Numbered from the stretch's first letter, positions 51,608-61,237 are shown. The stretch: DNA of 64,000 bases from DASPWW01 sp963841715 (GCA_963841715.1 CAWJDP010000004.1:62001-126000); one strand, 5' to 3'. Notes: a model not told the origin generated them from the letters alone. Numbers and translations are program-made.

Positions 51608-53938
51608 TCACCCGATCAGCCGCGCGCGCACGGCGCGCGCGATGTCGAGGCGAAGCACGCGGCGCACAGCGAGCGTGGTCGCGAGCAGCGCGAGCGCGAT
51701 CGCGGGCACGATCGCGATCGCGAAGTCGGGCGGCTCGGAGGTGAGGCCGATCCGGAACCACGCCTCTCCAATGCGCTCCGAGAGCGGCCACGCGATCAGC
51801 AGCCCGAGCGGGATGGAGATCACCGCGGCGAGCAGCGTCTGGGCAAGCGCCTCGCCGGCAACGATCGCGGTGATCTGGCGGCGCCCGTTGCCGAGCGCCC
51901 GCAGTGTCGCGAACTCGCCCTGGCGGTCCAAGAACGAGATCGCGAGGCTGGAGACGAGGAACAGGGCGCCGACGCCGAGGCTGATCGCGAGCAGCACGTC
52001 GACGAGCGATGTGAGCTCGTCGACGAGGTCGTGCGCGTCGTGCTGCGCAGCGCCCCGTGAGGTCACGCGCGCGACCGCGGGGGCGCGGCGCATCCGATCG
52101 GCCGCGGCGCGATCGGAGCTGATCAGCACGGTCGTCGCCGGTGGATGCCTCCCGAGCAGCGGCGCAGCGCCCCGAGAGCGGACATACGTCTGATCGCCGG
52201 CCAGCGATCGGGCGACGCCCGACACCGTCGCGCGCTCGCGGCCGCGCGATGTGACGACCTCGAGCCGATCGCCGACGCCGACGTCGAGATTCGACGCCGT
52301 CTGCTCAGTGATCGTGATCCCATCGGGGCCGGGCGCCGTCCCGGCGGTGATCGTAAGACGCTCGAGCGCCGGCCTCGGTGGCAGCGCGGCGAGGTCGTGT
52401 GCGCCGACGATCCATCCGGGGAGCGCAGCCGGGCCGGCCCCTTGGCGATCGGCTCTGCCCGCTCGGCGCCCGCGGCGCGGGCCAGCGCCGCGGCGCGCCG
52501 CCGCGGCAGCGGCCGCGCGAGGTCGACCGAATGCGACCAGCGCTCGGCCTGCGAACGAGGCCGAGGACGGCGTGGTTGGTGGACGTGAGAATGACGCTCA
52601 TCGCCGCGCCGAGCCCGATCGCGGCCCCGATGCTGAGCACCGTCGCCCCGCTCAGCAGTGGACGGCGCAGAAGCGACCTCGTCGCGTAGGCGAGCGCGGT
52701 GCCGCCCGCCGCGGTGGCGCGTTCGAGCCACGCGGGCGCGCATGAACGAGCTCAGCGCTCGCCCCGCATCGCCTCGGTCGGCCGCATACGGGTGAGCCGC
52801 CACGTCGGGCGCCGCGGCCGCGATCATCGTGGCCGCAACGGCGAGCCCCGCCCCTCCGAGCAGCGGGCCGGGGGCAAGGGTCGTCTCGATCGTCGGGAAA
52901 CCGACCGCGCGCGTGTACTCGCCGGCAACGAGCCGGGCGACAAGCAGCGCGACGCCGATCGAGAGCGAGTCCGCCGGCGAGGGCGAGCAGCGCCGCCGGC
53001 GCGAGCACGGTGAGCGCCACCGTCGCGCGGCCGTAGCCGAGCGCGAGCAGCCCGCCCAGCTCACGGCGCTGCGAGTGCACGAGCCGACGGAGACTGAGCA
53101 TCACGAGCAGGAAGCCGACGATCGCGAACACGCCCCCCATCACCGGGGCGAACGTAGAGAAGCTCTGGATGTCGGCGTTCGTGAACAGGAGGCTGAACTG
53201 ACGCGAGCGAGGCGTGACTCGCTCGACCGGCAGGCCCCGGGTGACGCGCCTCGTCGCGCGCCGCGGTCCCGGCGGGAAGGTCGAGCGCGAGGTCGTTCGC
53301 GTCGCCTGGCTGGCCGAGCGCCCGGCGCAGCGGCCCGAGTGGGAGGAACACGACCGCGAGCGAACCCTGCCGCGGGAGCAGGTACTCGGGGTTGGCGGTC
53401 GCGAGCAGGTACTCGGGGCTGCGGGCGAGCCCCGCGATCCGCACCGTCACGCGCCGCCCGCCGAGCACGCAGCCGCAGCCGATCGCCGATCCCGACGCCG
53501 GAGCGCTTCGCGAAGTCGGACTCGAGCAGCGCGCGATCCGCGGCGGTCGCCGCTGAGAGCGCTCCGCCGTCCACCAGCGCGAGCCGGTTGAGCCGCGGGC
53601 GCGGGCGGCATCCCGACGACCTCCGCGGCGCGCTCGCCGCCGCCGGGCAGCGACGCCTCGCCGTCGGCGATCAGCCGCGCCTCGGCGACGCGCGCCCCCG
53701 CGGCGCGCCCGCGCGCGAGCAGGCGCCCGCGCCGGGAGCGGCGCGCCGCAGGCGGACGTCGAGGTCCGCGAGGCGGTGGTTCGAGTAGAAGGCGTCGCGC
53801 GGTCGCGCGCACGTCGTGCAGGGCGAGCGAGATCCCGGCCGCCGTGCCCGCCCCGGCGCCGATCACGAGCACGATCATCAAGGCTCGCAGGCCCATCGCC
53901 CGCACGTCCCGCACGGCCTTGCGCGCGAAGAGGCTCAT
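51608..53938 (-). pseudogene. ABC transporter FtsX-like permease, multiply frameshifted
   Basis: Start MSLFARKAVRDVRAMGLRALMIVLVIGAGAG (ATG overlaps the ATPase stop as ATGA). In-order fragments in different frames: DAFYSNHRLADLDVRL, DRALLESDFAKRSG, VTVRIAGLARSPEYLLATANPEYLLP, DIQSFSTFAPVMGGVFAIVGFLLVMLSLRRLVHSQRRELGGLLALGYGR, PTIETTLAPGPLLGGAG, GAAIGLGAAMSVILTSTNHAVLG, and a long intact C-terminus (SLGVGALFLVSSLAISFLDRQGEFATLRALGNGRRQI) ending at 51608. This is a MacB/FtsX-type permease of ~775 residues. At least seven frame changes occur between 52.1 and 53.8 kb. Confidence 0.82.
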
Positions 53939-54678
53939 CGCGCGACGGCGCCGCGCTGCGGCGGCGGGTGCCGCATGTCCTCGGCGACGCGTCCGCCTGA
54001 GAGCCGCACGCGCCGCGCGGCGATCGTCGCGATCGCCGGATTGTGGGTGACGATCACGAACGTCGACGCCGGTCGTCCTCGTTCAGCTCGCGGCATCAGC
54101 GCCAGCACCTGTGACGCGCTCTCCTCATCGAGGTTGCCGGTCGGCTCGTCGGCCAGCACGAGCGCCGGCCGCTTGGCGAGCGCGCGGGCGATCGCGACGC
54201 GCTGCTGCTCGCCCCCGGAGAGCTGCGGCGGGAAAGCGGTCGGCGAGCTCCGCCGACGCCCACGCGGGCGAGCAACTCGCGCCCGCGGGCTCCGCCTCGC
54301 GCGCGGGACCCCGGCCGACGGTGACGCCGGCGACGACGTTCTCGAGCGCGGTCAGGGTCGGGAGCAGGTTGTAGAACTGGAAGACGAACCCGACCGAGCG
54401 TCGCCCGGTAGGCGGTCAGCGCCGCCGCGCGCCGCGGCGCCGAGGTCGAGCCCGCACGCGCGGACAGTCCCTCGTCGGCCCGATCGAGGCCGCCGACGAG
54501 GTTGAGCAGCGTCGTCTTCCCGCAGCCCGAGGGCCCGAGGACCGCGACGAGCTCGCCCGTGGCGACCGACAGCGAGAGGCCGTCGAGGACGAGCTGGCGG
54601 CGCGCCGCCGCTCGCGTAGCTCTTGCGCACATCGTCGAGCGCGACAAGCGGTCGCGGCGGCGCTGCGGGCGCGCTCAC
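53935..54678 (-). pseudogene. ABC transporter ATP-binding protein, frameshifted
   Basis: GTG start overlaps the tetR stop (GTGA). Parts: VSAPAAPPRPLVALDDVRKSYASGG, Walker A GPSGCGKTTLLNLVGGLDR, Walker B region LADEPTGNLDEESASQVLALM, and the H-loop VIVTHNPAIATIAARRVRLSGGR. Signature and Q-loop are lost in frame-shifted stretches (~54.2-54.6 kb). LolD/MacB-type partner of the FtsX-like permease. Frame changes likely reflect sequence errors rather than decay, since the ends and coupling overlaps are intact. Confidence 0.82.
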
Positions 54679-55293
54679 GCCCCCGCTCCGCTCAGGAAGA
54701 AACCGGTGACGAGCGCCGGGATCTCCTCGAGCGGCGGCCAGGCGCCGACCGGAGCCCCAGTGTGGAGCGCAGCGCCAGGTCGCCAAGGCCGACGAACAGC
54801 AGCGCCAGCCGCTCGGCCGGGAGGTCGCTGCGCACCTCGCCGCGCTCGACGCCGTCGGCGCAGGATCGCCACGACGCGATCGATGAACGGCGCCGCGGCC
54901 TCGACGATCTCGGGTGGAGCTCGCGGATCGGCCGCCGAGCGCCTCGCGGACGAGCACGCGCGCAAAGGCCTCCTCGGCGGCGCGCCCAGCGCGACGTCGG
55001 CTCGAGCGTTCGCGACGAGGCGCTTTGCGGTCGGCGCGGCGTCCGGGCACCGGGATGCGCGCTCCGCTCGGCGCGCCGGCACGCCTCCGCGACTACGGCG
55101 AGGAAGAGCTCGCGCTTCGACGCGAAGTGGTTGTAGACCGTGCCCTTCGCCAGCCCGGCGGCGAGCGATATCCGGTTCACGTTCGCCGCGTCGATCCCGG
55201 ACTTCGCGAACTCCGCCGCCGCCGCCTCGAGCAGCCGAGCGCGGTTGCTCGCCTTTTGCTCGCTCGTTACCCGTGCAATCCTCGCGCCGCCAT
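54675..55293 (-). pseudogene. TetR-family regulator, frameshifted
   Basis: N-terminal HTH is intact: SEQKASNRARLLEAAAAEFAKSG, then NVNRISLAAGLAKGTVYNHFASKRELFLAVV (helix-turn-helix and TetR signature). The ligand domain changes frame several times (~54.8-55.05 kb). ATG at 55293 needs one extra base (near 55280) to join the HTH frame, another apparent indel. The start overlaps the end of a perfect palindrome. It would repress the coupled ATPase-permease genes. Confidence 0.8.
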
Positions 55294-55322
55294 CATTATG
55301 GGTGACCGGTCACCCATAATGA
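55293..55322. promoter_or_regulatory. TetR operator, perfect 30-bp palindrome
   Basis: The 30 bases are exactly self-complementary (left half TCATTATGGGTGACC). The core GTGACCGGTCAC is the T-G-A-C-C-G-G-T-C-A pattern seen for TetR regulators. A CATAAT -10-like element lies in each arm. It abuts the tetR start codon, so autoregulation of the tetR-ABC operon is expected. Confidence 0.8.
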
Positions 55323-55462
55323 CGCATCGGCTGGCCGAGCGCGAGCACCCCGTCGCGCCGACGACCGCCGCCGGGCGAGGGATGCCGCCGGGGAGCGGGC
55401 GGATGGAGGCGTCGCGGAAGTCGGCGCAGGATTTCGCGTCTCTTCTGTTCCGGGTTGTAAAT

Positions 55463-55535
55463 CGGGGCGACTGGATTTGAACCAGCGACCTCACCGACCC
55501 GAACGGTGCGCGCTACCAGGCTGCGCCACGCCCCG
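55463..55535 (-). tRNA. tRNA-Pro (anticodon CGG)
   Basis: 73 bases, cloverleaf complete: acceptor CGGGGCG/CGCCCCG, D arm GCGC...GCGC, anticodon stem CACCG/CGGTG with loop TTCGGGT (anticodon CGG), T arm GCTGG-TTCAAAT-CCAGT. CCA is not encoded. It starts 7 bases after the fabI stop on the same strand. Confidence 0.93.
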
Positions 55536-55542
55536 AGAGGGA

Positions 55543-56354
55543 TCAGTATTGCGAATCGCCGACGAAGCTCGCCCCGACCGCGTGGGCGCCGCCGTCGACG
55601 TGGAGGATCTCGCCGCTGATCCCGCGCGAGAGGTCCGAGAGCAGGAAGATCGCGGCGTCGGCGACGGGCGAGGGGTCGCGCGTGTCCCAGCCGAGCGGCG
55701 CGCGAGCGTTCCAGCCCTCCGACATCGCCGAGAAGCCGTCGATGCCGCTCGCCGCGGCGGTCGCGATCGGCCCGGCGGAGACCAGGTTCGCGCGCACGCC
55801 CGACGGGCCGAGGTCGCCGCGCTCAGGTAGCGGCACACCGACTCAAGCGCGGCCTTCGAGACCCCCATCCAGTCGTAGCCGGGCCAGGCGACGGTGGCGT
55901 CGAAGTCGAGCCCCACGATCGCGCCGCCCGAGTCCGCGGGGCCCCGTTCCCGTTCATCAGCGGGGCGAGGGCGCGCGCGAGCGCGTTCAGCGAGTAGGCA
56001 CTGGTCTCGAACGCGATCCGCGGCGCTCTCGCGCGGGGTGTCGAGGAAGTCGCCGCCGAGCGCGTCCGACGGCGCGTGCGCGATCGCGTGCACGGCGCCG
56101 TCGACGCCGTGCCAGCGCTCTCCGAGCTCAGCTGCGAGCGCGGTCGAAATCGCTGTCGCTGTTCGCGTCGAGCTCGAGGACTCGGCCCGCTCGGGAAGCC
56201 CCGTAGCGGCGCGCTCGGTGATCCGCCGCACGCGCCCGAAGCCCGTCAGGATCACCTCGGCACCCTCGCGCTGGGCGCGCTCGGCGATCGCGTAGGCGAT
56301 GCTGCGCCGGTTGACGACGCCGGTGACGAGGATTCGCTTGCCGTCGAGGATCAC
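55543..56354 (-). pseudogene. fabI: Enoyl-ACP reductase (FabI/InhA-type), frameshifted
   Basis: Start MILDGKRILVTGVVNRRSIAYAIAERAQREGAEVILTGF (NAD-binding, FabI-type GxxxxxSIA), then DLAAELGERWHGVDGAVHAIAHAPSDALGGDFLDTP-type block, and the Y-x6-K catalytic motif YDWMGVSK, all in changing frames; the C-terminus GPSGVRANLVSAGPIATAAASGI...GEILHVDGGAHAVG is in a third. It reduces enoyl-ACP in the last elongation step. About four frame changes between 55.8 and 56.2 kb. Start overlaps maoC stop (ATGA). Confidence 0.87.
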
Positions 56355-56908
56355 AGGTAGACCTCCTCGAACGGCGGCTCGGCGGCCGCCGTCGTCCTAG
56401 CCGGCGTCGGGCGCTTGGCCGCGACGCCGTCGGCCGCGACGCCGTCGGCGTCCGCGCCGCCGTCCCCGCCGCGCCACACCGCGCTCACCCGCGCCCGCGC
56501 CGCGAGCTCGCCGCGCTCGTTGACGATCCGCCACATCATCACGACGAGCGCCAGCCCGTCGCCGATCGGGCGCACGGCCTCGATCCGCCCCTCGAGGTGG
56601 ATCGTGTCTCCGATCCGCACCGGGCGCTTGAACGCGACGTCGTCGATCGAGCGCAGCGCGACGACCCGCTCGGGGTCGATCGGCGCCAGTCCGACCGCGT
56701 AAGAGAGCACGAGCATCCCGTGCGCGATCCGCTCCCCGAACTGGCTCTGAGCCGCCCAGCTGGCATCCGCATGCTGGGGATGCCAGTCGCCGGTCAGCGA
56801 CGAGAACGAGACCAGGTCGGCCTCGGTGATCGTTCTTCCCACGGTCGCGAACCCCTCGCCCTCGTGGAGCTGGTCGAAGTCGCGACCCAGTACGCCCTCT
56901 GCGCTCAT
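56351..56908 (-). CDS. MaoC-family dehydratase
   Basis: 185 residues. Hotdog-fold hydratase: GRTITEADLVSFSSLTGDWHPQHAD (catalytic D-x-x-x-x-x-H motif) and FGERIAHGMLVLSYAVGL. It may dehydrate 3-hydroxyacyl-ACP, the step otherwise missing in this fab operon (no FabZ/FabA seen). C-terminal ~35 residues are a repetitive Ala/Asp-rich tail. Overlaps the SGNH gene by 4 bases. Confidence 0.87.
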   Translation of the reverse strand: MSAEGVLGRDFDQLHEGEGFATVGRTITEADLVSFSSLTGDWHPQHADASWAAQSQFGERIAHGMLVLSYAVGLAPIDPERVVALRSIDDVAFKRPVRIGDTIHLEGRIEAVRPIGDGLALVVMMWRIVNERGELAARARVSAVWRGGDGGADADGVAADGVAAKRPTPARTTAAAEPPFEEVYL

Positions 56909-57540
56909 GACGCCTCCTCGGTTCGAAGCTCGGTCGCGGCGAGGCGATCGCGGAGCAGGCGCTCGAACGCCGCCGCCGCACGCGCGTGGCCGAGGGCCGA
57001 GGGATGCAGGCCGTCGGCGGAGAAGTTCTCGCGATCGTCGAGGCCGGGGTGGCCGGCGACGTCGAGGCACGGGATCTCGCGCTCGGCGGCGATCGTCCGC
57101 GTGCGCTCGTTGATCGCCCGCAGCCCATCGAGGATCCGCCGCCGCGTCCGCGGCCGGAGCTCGAGGAAGCGCCACTCCTCGGGCTGGGTCGCGGTCGCGA
57201 TCAGGCCCCCGGGAAGCGCGTCGCGGAGCCGGTCGAGGATCTCGGCGTAGCGTTCGCCGAAGCCATCGGCGTCGGGCCGCACCGAGCGGATCACGTCGTT
57301 GGCGCCGCAGATCACGACGGCGAGGTCGGGCTCGAGCTGGAGCGCGGGTCCGATCTGCTGCTCCAGGACCTCGCCGCTCGTCGCCCCATCGCGGGCGAAG
57401 TTCCGGTACGCGAGCTCGGGATGGCCACTGCGCAGCGCGGCGGCCAGCCGGTCGGCCCAGCTCTCGCCCGGCAGGCACCCCGTGCCGGCCGTGAAGCTGT
57501 CGCCCAGCGCCACGAAGCCTGTGATCGTGGGCGCGGTCAT
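56905..57540 (-). CDS. SGNH/GDSL-type hydrolase
   Basis: 211 residues. Block I GDSFTAGTG (Ser nucleophile), block II (Gly in FARDGATSG), block III GANDVIRS, block V DGLHPSALGH (Asp-x-x-His). Cytosolic, no signal peptide. Thioesterase or lysophospholipase-like activity is possible; being coupled within the fab operon, acyl-ACP/CoA hydrolysis or ester cleavage is attractive but unproven. Confidence 0.87.
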   Translation of the reverse strand: MTAPTITGFVALGDSFTAGTGCLPGESWADRLAAALRSGHPELAYRNFARDGATSGEVLEQQIGPALQLEPDLAVVICGANDVIRSVRPDADGFGERYAEILDRLRDALPGGLIATATQPEEWRFLELRPRTRRRILDGLRAINERTRTIAAEREIPCLDVAGHPGLDDRENFSADGLHPSALGHARAAAAFERLLRDRLAATELRTEEAS

Positions 57541-58949
57541 CGTCCCTCCAGGAGGCTGATCGCGCGCGCAAGCCGGTCACGCGTCGACGCGGGCGCGATC
57601 ACCTCGTCGACGAACCCGCTCGCGGCCGCGGCGCCGGCGCTGAGGTGCTCCTCGGCGTACTCGGCCGTGAGCCGGCGGTGATCGTCGTCGGACACCGGGG
57701 AGCTCCTCCCGTGGACGATCTCGACCGCCTGTCCGGCGGCCATGATCCCGAGCTCGGCCCCCGGCCACGCGAAGACGACGTCGGCGCCGAGGTCGCGCGA
57801 GTTCATCGTGATCACGGCGCCGCCGTATGCCTTGCGCAGCACGACGGTGAGCTTGGGGACGGTTGCGCCCGCGAACGCCCGCAGCAGGTCCGAGCCGTGA
57901 CGGATCACGCCCGCGGCCTCCTGCCTGCGCCCCGGCATGAACCCCGGGGTGTCGACGAGGACGATCAACGGCAGGCCGAAGCGGTTGCAGCGCTCGACGA
58001 ACCGCGCGGTCTTCTCGGCCGCCTGCGCGTCGATCACGCCGCCGAGTCGGCGCGGCTGATTGGCGACGATCGCCGCCGGGCGGCCGTCGAGACGGCACAG
58101 CGCCGTGACCATGTTCGGCGCCCAGCGCGGCGACAGCTCGAGCAGGCGGCCGCCGTCGACGAGCGCGCGGGCGACATCGCGGACGTCGTAGACCCGGCGC
58201 GACTCGGCCGGGACCGGAGCCTGCGGGTCGCCAGCGGGCGGCTCGGGAGCAAGGCGCGGCGGCGCCTCGCCGATCCGCTGCGGAAGCAGGCCGAGCAGCT
58301 CGCGCGCGAGCGCGACCGCGTCGGCCTCCGTGCCGAGCGCGAAGTCGGCGACGCCGTTCCGGCCCTGGATCCGCGGGCCCCCGAGGTCCTGCATCGAGAC
58401 CCGCTCGCCGAGCGCGGCCTCGACGACGCGCGGGCCGGTGAGAAACATCCGCCCCGCGGAGGTCATCGCCACGAAGTCGGTCAGCGCAGGCGAGTACGCG
58501 CCGCCGCCGGCCGAGACCCCGGTCACGACCGAGATCTGGGGGACGATCCGCGCCAGCTCGACGCTGCGGCTGAAGATGCGGCCGTAGCCGGCGAGCGCTG
58601 CGTGTCCCTCCTGGAGCCGCGCGCCGCCGGACTCGACGAAGCCGACGATCGGCGCCCGGCGCCGGCCGGCGAGCTCCATCACGCGGACGATCGAGTCGGC
58701 GTGCGCCTCGCCGAGCGACCCGCCGAGGTAGGACGGGTCCTGCGCGTAGCAGAACACCGACCGCCCGCCGACCGTGCCCGCGCCGGCGAGGACGCCGTCG
58801 TCAGGCCGCGCGCGATCACCCATCCGCCTCGAGACGACGCCGGTGCGGATCAGCTCCAGCGAGCCGGGATCGCACAGCTGCTCGAGCCTGCTGGGCACGG
58901 CGACCGCGCCGCCGAGCGCCCGGACTTCCTCGACCGCGACGAGGCTCAT
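57537..58949 (-). CDS. Acyl-CoA carboxylase carboxyltransferase (AccD/PccB family)
   Basis: 470 residues from ATG 58949, which overlaps the fabF stop (ATGA). The two crotonase-like halves have GFVESGGARLQEGHAAL and VSAGGGAYSPALTDFVAMT in the first, then VDTPGFMPGRRQEAAGVIRHGSDLLRAF, LRKAYGGAVITMNSR and WPGAELGIMAAGQAVEIV in the second. Transfers carboxyl from biotin to acyl-CoA (acetyl-CoA to malonyl-CoA here, probably). No biotin carboxylase is in the window; the mini-biotinyl protein at 8.5 kb is a candidate carrier. Confidence 0.88.
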   Translation of the reverse strand: MSLVAVEEVRALGGAVAVPSRLEQLCDPGSLELIRTGVVSRRMGDRARPDDGVLAGAGTVGGRSVFCYAQDPSYLGGSLGEAHADSIVRVMELAGRRRAPIVGFVESGGARLQEGHAALAGYGRIFSRSVELARIVPQISVVTGVSAGGGAYSPALTDFVAMTSAGRMFLTGPRVVEAALGERVSMQDLGGPRIQGRNGVADFALGTEADAVALARELLGLLPQRIGEAPPRLAPEPPAGDPQAPVPAESRRVYDVRDVARALVDGGRLLELSPRWAPNMVTALCRLDGRPAAIVANQPRRLGGVIDAQAAEKTARFVERCNRFGLPLIVLVDTPGFMPGRRQEAAGVIRHGSDLLRAFAGATVPKLTVVLRKAYGGAVITMNSRDLGADVVFAWPGAELGIMAAGQAVEIVHGRSSPVSDDDHRRLTAEYAEEHLSAGAAAASGFVDEVIAPASTRDRLARAISLLEGR

Positions 58950-60160
58950 GCCGAGACGCCCACGCACAACACGGCGTTGTGCCCCCCGAAGCCGAACGAG
59001 TTCGAGATCGCAGTCGCGCGCCCGTTTCCGTTTCCAGTGTCACTGGCCCCGTTCAGGGCGCGCGCCTCGCCGGGGACGTAGTCGAGGTCGAGGCCCTCGT
59101 CGGGCTCCTCGTAGGCGAGGGTAGGCGGGATCAGGCGCTCACGCAGCGTGTGGATCGTCGCCACCATCTCGACCGCACCCGCGGCCCCGAGCAGGTGGCC
59201 GATCGCGGACTTCGGCGCCGACACGGGAACGCTGGTCGATGCGCCGAAGGCGCGCTTCAGCGCCTCCGTCTCGGCGGCGTCGTTGAGAGGCGTCGACGTG
59301 CCGTGGGCGTTGATGTAGTCGACCTCCTCGGGGCCGATCTCGGCATCGCGGAGCGCGAGCTCGATCGCGCGCGCCGCCCCGTCGCCGTCGGGCTCGGGCG
59401 CGGTGAGATGGAACGCGTCCGAGCTCGCTCCGTAGCCGAGAAGCTCGGCGAGCGGCTCGACCCCGCGCTCCGCGGCGAACTCCGCGCTCTCGAGCACCAG
59501 TACGGCGGCCCCCTCGCCCATCACGAACCCGTCGCGGCGGCGGTCGAACGGACGCGAGATCCCCGTCGGGGAGGTCGCCCCCATCGCCGCGAACGCGGCG
59601 GACGCGAGTCCGGTGATCGCCGCCTCGGCGCCGCCCGTGACCATCACCTGCGCGTCGCCAGCGCTGATCATGCGCATCGCGTCGCCGATCGCATGGGCTC
59701 CCGCGGCGCACGCCGAAACGACCCCGTACGTGGGTCCGCGGAGCCCGTGACGCATCGCGACGGCGGCCGGCGCCGCGTTGCCCATCATCAGCGGGACCGA
59801 AAGCGGCGAGACGACCTTCGGGCCGCGCTCGAGCAGCACGGTGTGCTCGCGCTCGAGCGAGCCGAGGCCGCCGATCCCAGTGCCGATCACGCAGCCGATC
59901 TCGCGCCCGCCCTCGAGCGCGCCGTCCTCGATTCCGGCGTCGGCGAGCGCCTCGTCGGACGCCGCAAGCGCGAGCTGCGTGAACCGGTCCGACCGCCGAG
60001 CCTCCTTCTTCGACAGGAACTCGGCCGGGTCGAACTCCTCGCAGCGCGCCGCGCCGTCCTCGATCCCGCACTCGCCCGCCGCCCAGCGGCGGTAGAGCGT
60101 CTCGGCACCGAGTCCGAGCGGGGTCACCGCGCCGAGGCCTGTGACGACGACCTTTGTCAT
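58946..60160 (-). CDS. fabF: 3-oxoacyl-ACP synthase II
   Basis: 404 residues. Condensing enzyme: catalytic Cys in VSACAAGAHAI, His in NAHGTSTPLND and SAIGHLLGAAGA, start VVVTGLGAVTPLG and end NSFGFGGHNAVL. Elongates acyl-ACP with malonyl-ACP. ATG overlaps the acpP stop (ATGA), so coupled. Confidence 0.94.
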   Translation of the reverse strand: MTKVVVTGLGAVTPLGLGAETLYRRWAAGECGIEDGAARCEEFDPAEFLSKKEARRSDRFTQLALAASDEALADAGIEDGALEGGREIGCVIGTGIGGLGSLEREHTVLLERGPKVVSPLSVPLMMGNAAPAAVAMRHGLRGPTYGVVSACAAGAHAIGDAMRMISAGDAQVMVTGGAEAAITGLASAAFAAMGATSPTGISRPFDRRRDGFVMGEGAAVLVLESAEFAAERGVEPLAELLGYGASSDAFHLTAPEPDGDGAARAIELALRDAEIGPEEVDYINAHGTSTPLNDAAETEALKRAFGASTSVPVSAPKSAIGHLLGAAGAVEMVATIHTLRERLIPPTLAYEEPDEGLDLDYVPGEARALNGASDTGNGNGRATAISNSFGFGGHNAVLCVGVSA

Positions 60161-60405
60161 GACGCGCGAGCCACCACCAGGTCGATCGCGTCGCCGATCG
60201 TCTTCAGGTCCTTGACGTCCTCGCCCTCGAGCGCAACGCCGAACTCGTCCTCGACGACCTGGGCCAGCTCGACGAGATCGAGCGAGTCCACGTCGAGGTC
60301 CTCGAACGTCGCCGTGCGCGAGAACTGCGAGCGCTCGGCGCCCATCTCCTCGAGCGAATCGAGGATCGTCTTCTCGACCGCGTCAGCGGTCACCGTCGTC
60401 TCCAT
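60157..60405 (-). CDS. acpP: Acyl carrier protein
   Basis: 82 residues. Phosphopantetheine serine in D-V-D-S-L-D-L-V-E, acidic four-helix protein (VEKTILDSLEEMG, VEDEFGVALEGEDVKDLKTIGDAIDLV). SD-like GGAAAAGG precedes ATG. Carries growing acyl chains for the fab enzymes. Confidence 0.95.
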   Translation of the reverse strand: METTVTADAVEKTILDSLEEMGAERSQFSRTATFEDLDVDSLDLVELAQVVEDEFGVALEGEDVKDLKTIGDAIDLVVARAS

Positions 60406-60442
60406 CGTCCTTTTCCTTTCATTTTCGAGTTGCTGAGTGCAA

Positions 60443-60474
60443 GTCGCCCCCGGACGCGAAGCGGAGGAGGCGAC
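60443..60474. repeat. Hairpin with conserved GACGCGAAGCGGAGGA loop
   Basis: Arms GTCGCC (60443-60448) and GGCGAC (60469-60474), loop holding GACGCGAAGCGGAGGA (60453-60468), which is identical to 22659-22674 in a hairpin with different arms. It lies between fabG and acpP in the fab operon. Confidence 0.5.
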
Positions 60475-60481
60475 GTTTGAT

Positions 60482-61237
60482 TCACGCGGACATTCCGCCG
60501 TCTACCGTCAAAGTCGTCCCGGTCACGTACGAGGCCTGCTCCGAGGCGAGGAAGCGGATGCACGCCGCGACCTCCTCGGGCGTCCCCGCGCGCCGCGCGG
60601 GGACGCGATCGGTGAGCGAGCCGTTCAGGTCCGCGGTCAGCGCCGTGTCGATCAGCCCGGGCGCGACGGCGTTGACCGTGATCCCGCGCCGGGCGACCTC
60701 GACCGCGACCGTCTTCGTGAACCCGATCAGACCCGCCTTCGACGCCGCGTAGTTGGCCTGGCCGGCGTTCGCGCGCGGGCCGACGACCGAGGCGACGTTG
60801 ACGATGCGCCCGAACCGCGCCCGCAGCATCGGCCCGAGCGCGCGTCGCGAGGTCCGGTACGCGGCCGAGAGGTTGGTCTCGATCACCGTCGCCCACTCGT
60901 CCTCGCCGAGCTGAGGCGCGAGCCCGTCGGCGCGCACGCCGGCGTTGTTGACGAGCACGAGCACGGGCCCGAGACGCTCCCCGAGCTCCTCGAACAGCGC
61001 CTCGGTGGAGGCGGGGTCGCTGACGTCGGCCTGGCAGGCGATCGCCTCGCCGCCCTCGGCGACGATTTCGGCGGCGACCCGCTCGGCGCCCTCGGCGTCG
61101 GCGCGGTAGTTGATCGCGACCGGCCAGCCGTCGGCGGCGAGCGCGCGCGCCGAGGCGGCGCCGATCCCGCGCGCGGCGCCGGTCACGAGGGAGCAGCCCT
61201 GGCGCCTCTCAGGCGCCGGCGCCGAGGTCAAAGTCAT
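60482..61237 (-). CDS. fabG: 3-oxoacyl-ACP reductase
   Basis: 251 residues. SDR: VTGAARGIGAASA, N-Y-R after the second strand (NADPH), NNAGVRADGLAPQ, Ser in NVASVVG, Y-A-A-S-K, and GTTLTVDGGMSA at the end. Reduces 3-oxoacyl-ACP. It lies in the fab operon, 76 bases before acpP (with a hairpin in the gap); the ATG overlaps the fabH stop (ATGA-type). Confidence 0.92.
   Translation of the reverse strand: MTLTSAPAPERRQGCSLVTGAARGIGAASARALAADGWPVAINYRADAEGAERVAAEIVAEGGEAIACQADVSDPASTEALFEELGERLGPVLVLVNNAGVRADGLAPQLGEDEWATVIETNLSAAYRTSRRALGPMLRARFGRIVNVASVVGPRANAGQANYAASKAGLIGFTKTVAVEVARRGITVNAVAPGLIDTALTADLNGSLTDRVPARRAGTPEEVAACIRFLASEQASYVTGTTLTVDGGMSA

Noticed and set aside
52123..53064. Separate genes for the permease fragments
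   Set aside because: The fragments are consecutive pieces of one FtsX-like permease in different frames, so they are entered once as a frameshifted gene.
55294..55462. Possible plus-strand small gene next to the TetR operator
   Set aside because: The frame starts inside the operator, runs through the tRNA antisense strand and has no SD or protein-like composition.
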